17,870 bases of DNA from JACPIL01 sp964362365 (GTDB lineage Archaea > Nanobdellota > Nanobdellia > Woesearchaeales > GW2011-AR9), in assembly GCA_964362365.1 (NCBI GenBank), contig CAYIEF010000020.1, positions 1-17,870 on the forward strand. Direction: 5' to 3'. Below, one piece after another: positions 6,686 through 13,919 of the stretch. The notes beneath the pieces were generated by a model, which was not told the origin of the DNA, made no database searches, and saw only the letters and a program-made list of their open reading frames with translations. The translations under genes and the position numbers were made by a program. How positions within the stretch are numbered: the stretch's first letter is position 1; the number at the start of each line of letters is the position of its first letter.

Positions 6686-6756
6686 AGAAAATCCTGAAAA
6701 GCAGCTATCCCCACCCTAAAGGGCAGGGATTTACGCCGCTTTTCCGAGACGGATTT
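6680..6756. repeat. Dispersed repeat, copy 1
   Basis: 77 bp matching 17740-17814 with two substitutions and one 2-bp indel (CA missing in copy 2 within the hairpin). The two copies lie about 11 kb apart in the same orientation. The match begins at the same base in both, six bases before the AAGAAAATCCTGAAAAGCAG stretch, and stops after GGATTT. Confidence 0.93.
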
Positions 6757-6833
6757 TCTAAAATGAAAAGTAGCGAAATCAATCGCAGCATTCATCCCAC
6801 ACTATGAATAGTGGGGATTTCTGCTCTTTTCAT
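6680..6833. mobile_element. Short palindromic element resembling an IS200/IS605-derived non-autonomous copy (PATE/MITE-like)
   Basis: About 154 bp between the ends of two convergent genes, with an imperfect hairpin near each end. Hairpin one (6707-6730) has ATCCC and CCC pairing with GGG and GGGAT around a TAAA loop. Hairpin two (6794-6818) has ATCCC-A-CACTAT pairing with ATAGTGGGGAT. An internal inverted pair CGCTTTTC / GAAAAG-TA-GCG lies between them. The first 77 bp recur at 17740-17814. Subterminal hairpins without terminal inverted repeats are the mark of IS200/IS605-type ends, and the size suits a copy that has lost its genes. No coding frame of note lies within. The family assignment is an inference. 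Confidence 0.55.
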
Positions 6834-7328
6834 TTAATAATTCAAGAGCGATTTTATTTTTCTTGCTATTTTATCTTGATTTACTCCTTTATTTACATCA
6901 TATACTAACACCCTATGTCCTTTCTCCTTCGCTTCCATCAAACAGACCTGAAATATCTCTGCATCAAGATTTTCACGGATTTTCTTTTTGGAATAGTTTC
7001 GCGCCTTTAATCGCTTCTCGAGTGTTTTGAGATTGGAATGAGTTAAGACGATGCATAAATCTACTAATTTTTTAGGAAGTAAGTGGCTGATGTGTGAGTC
7101 AATAATAAGCCCTTTCTTTGCTTCTAGCAATTTTTCTCTTACTAATCTCTCAAACCTACGATAATTTATGTCATAGCTTTGTTTTGATCTATTGTAGCCA
7201 GTAGAAATGTGCTTATAATAATGATGTAAATCGAGTCGGTCAAATCCTAATCTCTTGGTGAGAAATTTTGCCAGGGTTGATTTGCCTACGCCGGGAGAAC
7301 CGGTTATAACAATTAAAAATTTAGACAT
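6834..7328 (-). CDS. AK6/Fap7-type adenylate kinase-like NTPase (ribosome assembly)
   Basis: A 164-residue P-loop kinase. The Walker A motif is GSPGVGKST at residues 10-18. The C-terminal half has the AK6/Fap7 pattern: VDLCIVLTHSNLKTLEKRL, then RNYSKKKIRENLDAEIFQV, equivalent to the L-x-x-R-x-Y-S-x-x-K-I-x-E-N-x-x-A-E-I signature. Members of this family are small adenylate kinases/ATPases that act in small-subunit rRNA maturation with ribosomal protein uS11 in eukaryotes and archaea. The ATG at 7328 overlaps the 3' end of the ABC permease gene by 8 nt, so it is translated as the last gene of that operon. An in vivo role in ribosome assembly is inferred from the family. Confidence 0.85.
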   Translation of the reverse strand: MSKFLIVITGSPGVGKSTLAKFLTKRLGFDRLDLHHYYKHISTGYNRSKQSYDINYRRFERLVREKLLEAKKGLIIDSHISHLLPKKLVDLCIVLTHSNLKTLEKRLKARNYSKKKIRENLDAEIFQVCLMEAKEKGHRVLVYDVNKGVNQDKIARKIKSLLNY

Positions 7329-9117
7329 TGTTCTTATCGCGCTTTTCCTGCTGCCTGTGCTTCAGATGCCGGTGTTTCATAAAGCCTGAGATAAAGTGTT
7401 GGTGGACAAGGTATTCAACGACGACAATGATGACAAATAAACCTACTGTATAACTTGCTAAAGTAAGCAATTCGAACCAGATGCCAGAAAGGCCAGTATT
7501 AAATAAGAATACTTCTCGGATAATACTTTCGGAGATGACAAATGGATTGAAACTAGCAATACTCCTTATCGTAGGAGATATAGTTTCTATGGGTAAGACT
7601 ATTCCGGATACAAATAAGAGCAAGCTTCCAGTAGAGATGGAAGCTAAGGTTCCTGTTTCTTCAGACTTGAAAGCGTATCCTATGCCCATGCCCATAAAGG
7701 AAAAGACGGACGAAGATAGTAATAATACTCCGGCTACCGGTAATAATTGTACCAAGTTATCTTTGAGGAACACTGCAGAGACAGCTAATATGACTAACAC
7801 TTGCACTAAGGTTATAACTAATGTTGTAAGATAGGTTGAGATAACAAATGTTCCTTTGCGTAAAGGCAAGAAGTAATTCCTAAAGAATGCTGGGCTGTTC
7901 TTTTCCATCATCACTAAGGTTGTTCCTAACAGTAATGACGTGAACATGACCACTAACACTAAAAGTGCAGGAAACATATAATTGAGATAGGAGCTTTCCT
8001 GCCCGACTTTTTCAATCTTGGTAACTAAGGGCGCGGATAAGACATTGGCATCAGTTACTTTTTGTGCATCTAAGCTGGCTTTCATCTCAGTTACTTTTTG
8101 CTGTGCAGTTTCTAAGGCGCTGACGCTTTCCTGTAGATTTTGCGTGGTTGAGCTTAAGCTGGAACTGGTGCTTCCCACGACAGCAGCAGCAGCAGTTAAT
8201 TTTGTTTTTGTATTGAGCAGTTCTTCTTCTAAGAGAGTTAATGCTCCGAGGAAGCCAGAAGAGGCAGTAGTTGTAGAAATGGTAGTATTCGTAGCGTTGG
8301 CAGTAGTGTTTCCACTTACTGTTCCGCCATTCACTAAAGCATCTAGTAACTTTAATTTATCTTCTACTTCATTGAGACTGCTGAGAATAGCGGACTTTTC
8401 TTCCAATTCAGAAGCTTCCACTGCTTCTTTGGCATCTTCTACGTCTGCGAGGCCGCTCTTGATCTTTGGTGAAGCTGAACTTTTGAAATCAGTGATTACT
8501 TGAACATCGTAGGCACTAGTAGGGACAGTTAAATCCAGGGAAGTGAGCTGTTGATTTATCTCCTGGGCAGCGCTGGACGCAGCAGCGCTTTTCTCTTTTG
8601 CTGAACTTAATTGGGTTCCTTGTTCTTCAAGTTTGCTTTTTGTATCGGAGACTGCTGACAGTAAATTGCTAGACAATTCTTTAGAGATTTCCTGGGACTT
8701 CAGATTAAATCTTTCGTTGAGGGTGTCCTGCACCACCCCTACCAAATTTATCTTGCTTGGATCAACATAAAATGATACTTCTTTCTGTTGGTTATCCTCT
8801 ACCTTAAGACTTTCGGGGACGGAGACGCAGGCATGAACCGCGCCTGCTTTGATGTCTTTAACGCAATCATCCACGGAGGTTTCATATTTTACTATCTTGA
8901 ATTCCTGTTCTTGCAAGGAGCTCATCAGCGATTCAACATCGCCGGTAAATGCCGGAGCATAAATTCCAAGGTTCAATCCGTAGTTGGAGCTGGTATTATA
9001 TGATAATCCCAGTAAGAGAATGATGAACAAGGGAGCAAAAAAAACAACGAGAGCTGAAGTTTTAGAACGGACCAGCAATTTTAAGTTCTTTTTGGTGAGC
9101 AGCCAGAGTGATTTCAT
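7321..9117 (-). CDS. ABC-2 type transporter permease with a large coiled-coil extracellular domain
   Basis: A 598-residue membrane protein. One N-terminal helix (about 21-41) is followed by an external domain of about 330 residues. Residues about 150-375 are rich in Ala, Ser, Glu, Gln and Leu heptads with an N-T-T/S-T-T linker near 265-285, suggesting long coiled coils. Five further membrane segments lie at about 377-403, 418-450, 458-483, 492-511 and 545-570. This is the ABC-2 permease layout with a YhgE/Pip-like ectodomain. The ATPase gene lies immediately upstream, 9 nt away, and the AK6-like gene overlaps its end. It probably exports a lipid, polymer or peptide; the substrate is not shown. 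The ATG at 9117 is the natural start. Confidence 0.88.
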   Translation of the reverse strand: MKSLWLLTKKNLKLLVRSKTSALVVFFAPLFIILLLGLSYNTSSNYGLNLGIYAPAFTGDVESLMSSLQEQEFKIVKYETSVDDCVKDIKAGAVHACVSVPESLKVEDNQQKEVSFYVDPSKINLVGVVQDTLNERFNLKSQEISKELSSNLLSAVSDTKSKLEEQGTQLSSAKEKSAAASSAAQEINQQLTSLDLTVPTSAYDVQVITDFKSSASPKIKSGLADVEDAKEAVEASELEEKSAILSSLNEVEDKLKLLDALVNGGTVSGNTTANATNTTISTTTASSGFLGALTLLEEELLNTKTKLTAAAAVVGSTSSSLSSTTQNLQESVSALETAQQKVTEMKASLDAQKVTDANVLSAPLVTKIEKVGQESSYLNYMFPALLVLVVMFTSLLLGTTLVMMEKNSPAFFRNYFLPLRKGTFVISTYLTTLVITLVQVLVILAVSAVFLKDNLVQLLPVAGVLLLSSSVFSFMGMGIGYAFKSEETGTLASISTGSLLLFVSGIVLPIETISPTIRSIASFNPFVISESIIREVFLFNTGLSGIWFELLTLASYTVGLFVIIVVVEYLVHQHFISGFMKHRHLKHRQQEKRDKNNV

Positions 9118-9126
9118 GGTATTTCT

Positions 9127-10074
9127 TTATCCTTTTTCTTGGGTGATTATTTCAAATATCTCGTCCAGCGAAGGCCGGCGGATATCTAGATCATGAAGAT
9201 ACAAGTTTTCGTCTTGGATCATGGTCAGCAAGCCAGTGATAGTTTTGGTGATATTTTTAGGATGGATAATTAGATTATGCTGCCGGTCGACGATTTTATC
9301 TACCGGCAAGGTCTTTAAAATAGAGATGAAGCGTTCTTTATCTTCTCCTGGGTTTAGAGAGATAGTGAAGTTATCTTTTAAGAAAGGCTTGCGGATCTCT
9401 TCCAAGTATCCGTTGCTTTGTACTCTTCCGTTATGAACAATAGCAACCTTATTACAAAATTTTTCCATTAAGTTAAGATGATGGGAAGCGATGATTAAAG
9501 TAACGCCTTGCTTATTTGCCTGGGCTAAAAAATTCATTATATCTTTTTGCAGCATTGGATCAAGATCTGCAGTAGGCTCGTCTAGCACTAAGATCCTCGG
9601 TTTGTGTACCAGGCTGCAAGCGATGTCCAATCTTTTCTGCATGCCCCCTGAGAGATGTTCAGCTAACTTATTTTGATGCGCTGCCAATTCCGTGGCTTGC
9701 AGCAAGCCTTTAATATTATTCTGCAAGGTTTCTTTAGGCAGATTATAGAGCTGACCAAAGTGGAGCAGGTTTTCCATGACCGTCAGTTTTGGATAAAAGG
9801 AATTATGTTGTGGAGCATAGCCGAGCTGGTCTTTGATCTTGTGCAGATTTTCATGCAGATTTTGTGGTGTTTCCGTCACTTTGAAAGAATGCAACACTTC
9901 CCCGCTGCTCGGCTCAAGAAACCCAGCGATAAGATTTAGCAGAGTGGTTTTTCCGCTTCCTGAACGGCCGATAATCCCCCAGATATCTCCTTCTTCGATA
10001 ACAATATTTACACCTTCAAGAATGCTGTTCCTACCAAATTTCTTACCTACTTCTTTTAACTCAATGAGTTTCAA
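9127..10074 (-). CDS. ABC transporter ATP-binding protein
   Basis: A 315-residue ATPase subunit. Walker A is GRSGSGKTT at residues 36-44, the Q-loop Gln is near 89, the signature is LSGGMQKRLD at 141-150, Walker B is ILVLDEPTADLD at 161-172, and the H-loop is SHH at 197-199. A C-terminal extension of about 100 residues after the nucleotide-binding domain is typical of ABC-2 exporter ATPases and is probably regulatory. The start is TTG 10074, as no ATG or GTG lies near; a ribosome binding site GGGTGA (10081-10086) 6 nt upstream supports it. The permease starts 9 nt after the stop. All nucleotide-binding motifs are intact. Confidence 0.95.
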   Translation of the reverse strand: MKLIELKEVGKKFGRNSILEGVNIVIEEGDIWGIIGRSGSGKTTLLNLIAGFLEPSSGEVLHSFKVTETPQNLHENLHKIKDQLGYAPQHNSFYPKLTVMENLLHFGQLYNLPKETLQNNIKGLLQATELAAHQNKLAEHLSGGMQKRLDIACSLVHKPRILVLDEPTADLDPMLQKDIMNFLAQANKQGVTLIIASHHLNLMEKFCNKVAIVHNGRVQSNGYLEEIRKPFLKDNFTISLNPGEDKERFISILKTLPVDKIVDRQHNLIIHPKNITKTITGLLTMIQDENLYLHDLDIRRPSLDEIFEIITQEKG

Positions 10075-10080
10075 ACTAAT

Positions 10081-10086
10081 TCACCC
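10081..10086 (-). promoter_or_regulatory. Ribosome binding site deciding a TTG start
   Basis: GGGTGA on the minus strand, 6 nt before TTG 10074. It supports the rare start codon of the ABC ATPase gene. Confidence 0.55.
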
Positions 10087-10112
10087 TTTTTTAGGAAAGA
10101 ATATAGTAGGAT

Positions 10113-10124
10113 GATATATAAATG
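10113..10124 (-). promoter_or_regulatory. TATA-like box for the ABC exporter-AK6 operon
   Basis: The minus strand reads CATTTATATATC, centred about 44 nt before the TTG start, which leaves a leader of roughly 20 nt carrying the ribosome binding site. Confidence 0.5.
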
Positions 10125-10158
10125 TTATGTGAAGGAAAAAGCAGTGCTATAGCACAAT

Positions 10159-10168
10159 CTTTATATAT
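10159..10168 (+). promoter_or_regulatory. TATA-like box for the secF-secD operon
   Basis: The plus strand reads CTTTATATAT, centred about 25 nt before ATG 10189, implying a leaderless start for secF. Confidence 0.6.
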
Positions 10169-10188
10169 CTCTCTTAGGGCAAATAATC

Positions 10189-11079
10189 ATGTTTCAAAAA
10201 ATTAAGCATATTTACGAAACTAAGTATAAATTGCTGATGATAATCCCGCTTCTGCTGTTAATTTTATCCTTGGTGCAGATCGGCGCAAAATATGCTACTA
10301 CTGGCGATTTTGTCAATAAGGGGATTTCTCTGAAAGGTGGTTCTACTGTTACCATTCCCAAAGATCTTTCTATTTCCCCTGCCGAATTAGAGGAATCGTT
10401 ACAGCAGCAATTTCCTGCTGCTGATCTTAGCGTGCGCACCTTAAGTTCTGCTGGAAAGACCACCGGTCTGGCCATAGACTCAGGATTACAAGATTCTACA
10501 GAAATTGATGTTCTGGTCGATGCTCTGTCTGAGCAGTTTGCATTACAAAAAGCAGATTATAGCGTTGAAGTGGTCGGTTCTTCTTTGGGAAATAATTTCT
10601 TTAAGCAGATGCTCATCGCTTTGGTATTTTCTTTTCTGCTGATGGGAATCATGGTTATTATCTATTTTCGCGTTTTTATCACCAGTTTGATGGTTATTCT
10701 GGCGGCATTCTGTGATATTGTCATCACTTTGGCAATATTTAATCTCACAGGAATGAAATTACATCCTGCCGGTATCGCTGCGTTTCTTATGTTGATAGGG
10801 TATTCTGTAGATGGAGAAGTAGTAATTTCTTCACGTCTGATCAAGCGCAATGATGGGACAGAATTGCAGCGGATCTATGGCGCTCTGAGAACTGGCTGGA
10901 CCATGACCCAAACTACCTTAGTGGCAGTCATCGTGGCGTTGATTTTCGTGCAAAGCGAGATTGTGAAACAGATCATGCTTATTTTACTAATTGGGTTGTT
11001 GGTTGATACGGTTGTGACCTGGATCCAAAATGTTGGTATATTACGCTGGCACTTAGAGAAAAAACACAGCAAAAACTGA
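10189..11079 (+). CDS. secF: Protein translocase subunit SecF
   Basis: A 296-residue membrane protein with the RND-type layout of SecF: a first helix (about 15-35), an extracytoplasmic domain beginning with the LKGGS motif (48-52), then five helices at about 138-160, 163-183, 193-213, 236-256 and 258-282. The GYSVDGEVVISS segment (204-215) is the conserved fourth-helix motif involved in ion coupling. With SecD it uses the membrane ion gradient to pull or release proteins exported by the Sec translocon. The stop TGA is one base from the ATG of secD, so the two are tightly coupled. Length is normal for an archaeal SecF. Confidence 0.96.
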   Translation: MFQKIKHIYETKYKLLMIIPLLLLILSLVQIGAKYATTGDFVNKGISLKGGSTVTIPKDLSISPAELEESLQQQFPAADLSVRTLSSAGKTTGLAIDSGLQDSTEIDVLVDALSEQFALQKADYSVEVVGSSLGNNFFKQMLIALVFSFLLMGIMVIIYFRVFITSLMVILAAFCDIVITLAIFNLTGMKLHPAGIAAFLMLIGYSVDGEVVISSRLIKRNDGTELQRIYGALRTGWTMTQTTLVAVIVALIFVQSEIVKQIMLILLIGLLVDTVVTWIQNVGILRWHLEKKHSKN

Positions 11080-11080
11080 A

Positions 11081-12664
11081 ATGAATCAAAAACTTAAAAA
11101 GTTGCTGGTAAACTGGCGCATTTTACTACTGGTTACTTTTTTAGTCTTATCTTTGTTAGCGATCAAGCCCCAGATTTTTGGAACAGAAGGAGTAGAGATC
11201 CATTCTTTGCGGTCAAATTCTTCTCTTGCTGAAGCAGGCCTGGCAATTCCCGCTAAAGTCCAGCCTACCTCCCGGGAGCGCATTCTCTCCGTGGATGGTA
11301 TGGAAACTTTGACGGTGGAAGATTATTATTCTGCTGTATCCCAGCTTGGCGGAAATAGAACTGTTCAAGTGGAAACTACTAAGCAAACGTATACGTTTAT
11401 GACTCCTGAAAGTGCAGATGGGAATATCGATTTAGGTATTAAGGTGAAGCAAGCCTCTACCTCTAATCTACGTATGGGATTAGATCTGGAAGGCGGAACT
11501 AGGGTTTTATTGCAGCCAGCAGGTGAAATATCTAAAGAGGATCTGGAAACAACAGTAGATAGCCTGAAAGAACGACTTAATGTCTATGGCTTACGGGATA
11601 TTGTGGTACGCAGCGCCTCCGACTTGGAGGGAAATGATTTTATTTTGATTGAGATTGCTGGTGTAACTGAAGACGAAATTCAGGAATTGCTGGCGAAACA
11701 AGGAAAATTTGAAGCGAAGATAGAAAACCAAACCGTATTCCTGGGTGGAGAGAAAGATATAACTTATGTTTGCCGCAGCGCTGATTGTTCAGGGATAGAT
11801 CCACGTTTTGGCTGCGCTCCTTTTGAAGGAGGTTATCATTGTCGGTTTGCATTCCAGATCACCCTCAGTCCCGAAGCAGCGCAGCGTCATGCAGAGATCA
11901 CTAAGAATCTGAAAACGGTTTCTGAAGCAGGCAGCTGTTATTTGAGCGAAGATTTAGCTCTTTACCTTGATGATGTGGAAGTAGACCGGCTGCGCGTCGG
12001 CTGCGAGTTAAAGGGAAGCTCCACTACCGATATTCAAATTTCTGGTTCCGGGACAGGAGTTACCCAAGCGGATGCAGTGAATGATGCATTAAAAAATATG
12101 AAGAAGTTGCAGACCGTTCTCCTTACCGGAAGCCTGCCGGTAAAATTAGATATAGTAAAAATAGATACCATCTCTCCTTCCTTAGGAAAAGAATTTTTGC
12201 ACAATGTTATGTTAGTAGGCGCACTTGCTTTAGTCGCTGTTTCAGGAGTAGTATTATACCGTTATAGAAAAGTAGTGATTATATTTCCCATGGTGTTAGT
12301 GATGCTGAGTGAGTTAGTGTTGATTTTAGGATTTGCTGCTTTGGCAAAATGGAATTTGGATCTCGCTTCCATCGCTGGATTGATTGTGGTGGTAGGAACA
12401 GGCATGAATCATTTTATCGTTATTACTGACGAAACTCTACGGAAAGAAGCAGAGAGTTTAGATTGGAATAGCAGGATCAAGAATGCTTTATTTATTATCA
12501 TGGGCGCCTACGTGATCAACCTGGGCAGTTTAGTCCCTCTGTTCTGGGCTGGAGCAGGGTTATTAAAAGGATTTGCTCTCACAACTATCGTGGGAATGTC
12601 GGTCGGCGTGTTGGTCGCTCGTCCGGCGTATGCAGCTATTGTTAAGATTTTGTTGGAAGAGTAA
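11081..12664 (+). CDS. secD: Protein translocase subunit SecD
   Basis: A 527-residue membrane protein. It has an N-terminal helix (about 13-29), a large external domain with the conserved SNLRMGLDLEGGT motif (DLEGGT at 135-140), and C-terminal helices at about 374-394, 400-422, 424-446, 470-490 and 500-522. Residues 36-107 look like a degenerate PDZ-like segment (EGVEIHSLRSNSSLAEAGL... RILSVDGMETLT), which bacterial SecD lacks as far as I know. The external domain contains six Cys (231, 236, 245, 254, 286, 308), an even number that could form disulfides. It works with SecF. A small DMT-type gene follows after 6 nt. Confidence 0.96.
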   Translation: MNQKLKKLLVNWRILLLVTFLVLSLLAIKPQIFGTEGVEIHSLRSNSSLAEAGLAIPAKVQPTSRERILSVDGMETLTVEDYYSAVSQLGGNRTVQVETTKQTYTFMTPESADGNIDLGIKVKQASTSNLRMGLDLEGGTRVLLQPAGEISKEDLETTVDSLKERLNVYGLRDIVVRSASDLEGNDFILIEIAGVTEDEIQELLAKQGKFEAKIENQTVFLGGEKDITYVCRSADCSGIDPRFGCAPFEGGYHCRFAFQITLSPEAAQRHAEITKNLKTVSEAGSCYLSEDLALYLDDVEVDRLRVGCELKGSSTTDIQISGSGTGVTQADAVNDALKNMKKLQTVLLTGSLPVKLDIVKIDTISPSLGKEFLHNVMLVGALALVAVSGVVLYRYRKVVIIFPMVLVMLSELVLILGFAALAKWNLDLASIAGLIVVVGTGMNHFIVITDETLRKEAESLDWNSRIKNALFIIMGAYVINLGSLVPLFWAGAGLLKGFALTTIVGMSVGVLVARPAYAAIVKILLEE

Positions 12665-12670
12665 TTTAGA

Positions 12671-13066
12671 ATGACAGAAAAATCTTCACTTCGCACCGGA
12701 TTTTTGTTGATGATCGCTTGTACTATTTTTACCTCTTCCGGACAATTGTTATGGAAAGCAGGAGCATTAAAAATTAGTTTTTTGAATCCTTTAACTTTCT
12801 TTAATTTGCCTTTCATTGTAGGATGCGTCTTGTATGTAATTGGATCCTTATTGCTGATTATGGCCTTACGGAAAGGAGAGTTAAGTATGCTCTATCCATT
12901 CATCGCTACCAGTTATGTCTGGGTAAGCATACTTGCTCCATTCTTTTTCCCAGCTGAAACCACCAATCCCTGGAAGTGGGCAGGAGTTTTGTTGATCCTC
13001 TTTTCAGTATGCCTTTTAGGGTGGAGCAGCTCGCGGATTCCGCAGACGCAGGAGGATTTACTGTGA
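12671..13066 (+). CDS. Small four-helix DMT/EamA-like membrane protein, subunit 1
   Basis: A 131-residue protein with four hydrophobic helices at about 10-30, 42-65, 70-92 and 100-122. The SSGQLLWKAGA segment in helix 1 and the LSMLYPFIATSYVWVSILAPFFF segment match the small DMT proteins (SMR and ArnE/ArnF-like flippase subunits), which act as dimers. It begins 6 nt after secD. Its TGA overlaps the GTG start of the next gene, so the pair are probably made together as a heterodimer. Possible roles are drug efflux or flipping of lipid-linked sugars; the substrate is unknown. Family is fairly secure; function is inferred. Confidence 0.82.
   Translation: MTEKSSLRTGFLLMIACTIFTSSGQLLWKAGALKISFLNPLTFFNLPFIVGCVLYVIGSLLLIMALRKGELSMLYPFIATSYVWVSILAPFFFPAETTNPWKWAGVLLILFSVCLLGWSSSRIPQTQEDLL
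13050..13055 (+). promoter_or_regulatory. Strong ribosome binding site (AGGAGG) for subunit 2
   Basis: AGGAGG, 7 nt before GTG 13063. It fixes the start of the second DMT gene and lies inside the end of the first. Confidence 0.7.
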
Positions 13067-13404
13067 TAGAACCTTTCATCATCTTTTTGATTATCGTAGG
13101 TGTCTTCTCCGGCTCGATGGCGGTCCTTCTCTTAAAAAAAGCAGCGTCCAGATATCCGTTGCGGCAATTATTCTTTCGCCGCGTCTTCTGGGAAGGAGTA
13201 GCATTGTTTGGACTTTCCTTGCTTTTGTATGTGATTGTATTGCAGCGAATAGATATAAGCGTAGCCTATCCTCTCAGCTCAATATCGTATTTGATCACTA
13301 CCATGCTTTCCGTACGTTACTTAGGAGAAAAGATGAATGTCTGGAAATGGATAGCCTTATTTGGTGTAATGCTTGGAGTTACGTTGATTGCGATTGGAAG
13401 CTGA
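13063..13404 (+). CDS. Small four-helix DMT/EamA-like membrane protein, subunit 2
   Basis: The frame is open from 12976, but the true start is GTG 13063, which shares GTGA with the previous gene's stop and is preceded by AGGAGG. This gives 113 residues with four helices at about 3-22, 38-57, 64-86 and 92-112. Its LYVIVLQRIDISVAYPLSSISYL and EKMNVWKWIALFGVMLGV segments are very like ArnE/ArnF and other small EamA-type proteins. Together with the upstream subunit it forms a paired small transporter of the heterodimeric type. The gene ends 17 nt before the convergent gene at 13421. Substrate unknown. Confidence 0.83.
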   Translation: MIEPFIIFLIIVGVFSGSMAVLLLKKAASRYPLRQLFFRRVFWEGVALFGLSLLLYVIVLQRIDISVAYPLSSISYLITTMLSVRYLGEKMNVWKWIALFGVMLGVTLIAIGS

Positions 13405-13420
13405 ACGATGATTTGAGAAT

Positions 13421-13918
13421 CTAATCTTGAAAACTCATCCTGATCTGATCCACAACATACGGAAGAATAAAAGCACCACCAAATACAGCAGCAACGATCC
13501 AGGGGTTGTGCAGTTGAGTGTTAAGCTTGATGCTTTCGATGAATCGGTTGGAAGTAAGAACCATCACTACCACATTGCCCATGGCGATGATAGGGATGAT
13601 GATGCTGGCGGCACGATGGTGTTTGGTTTCTAATAAGCCGATGTCAGTGATGAGAAAGTTATAGAGAAATCCTATCATTAAACCAAGAACAGCAACAATG
13701 GCATACAGAACTAGGGTGTAGAGAGTGATAAGAAAGGGGATTAATATCAATGAAACAAGCAAGTTGGCAAAGACAATGACTACTAAGGCGCTCCAGAAAA
13801 CTACTTTTGAGAAGAAAATATCATGTTTAGTAGTTTTATCCAGAATCGCTTCCGCCCTGACCAGATCTTCTTCCCGCCATCCTTTCTGCTTCAGCTCGTA
13901 TCTTCTCTCCGGTTTCAT
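13421..13918 (-). CDS. Four-helix membrane protein of unknown function, partner of MinD-like gene
   Basis: A 165-residue protein. A short soluble N-terminus (about 1-34, RRYELKQKGWREEDLVRAEAIL) resembles a charged helix. It is followed by membrane helices at about 38-60, 62-90, 106-122 and 140-157 with a C-terminal cytosolic tail. The start ATG 13918 lies one base after the MinD-like stop (TAA 13922-13920), so the two are almost certainly cotranscribed and coupled. I do not recognise a named family. The pairing suggests a membrane anchor or partner for the ATPase, which is an inference from position only. Confidence 0.78.
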   Translation of the reverse strand: MKPERRYELKQKGWREEDLVRAEAILDKTTKHDIFFSKVVFWSALVVIVFANLLVSLILIPFLITLYTLVLYAIVAVLGLMIGFLYNFLITDIGLLETKHHRAASIIIPIIAMGNVVVMVLTSNRFIESIKLNTQLHNPWIVAAVFGGAFILPYVVDQIRMSFQD

Positions 13919-13919
13919 G

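Noticed and set aside
6680..6833. CRISPR array or tRNA
   Set aside because: The palindromes do not form a repeat-spacer series, and no cloverleaf can be drawn.
8018..8503. Plus-strand open frame of 161 codons
   Set aside because: Antisense shadow of the Ala/Ser-rich coiled-coil region of the ABC permease; no promoter or ribosome binding site.
12976..13062. N-terminal extension of the second DMT gene
   Set aside because: AGGAGG and the GTGA overlap fix the start at 13063, and the extension is hydrophilic and out of character.
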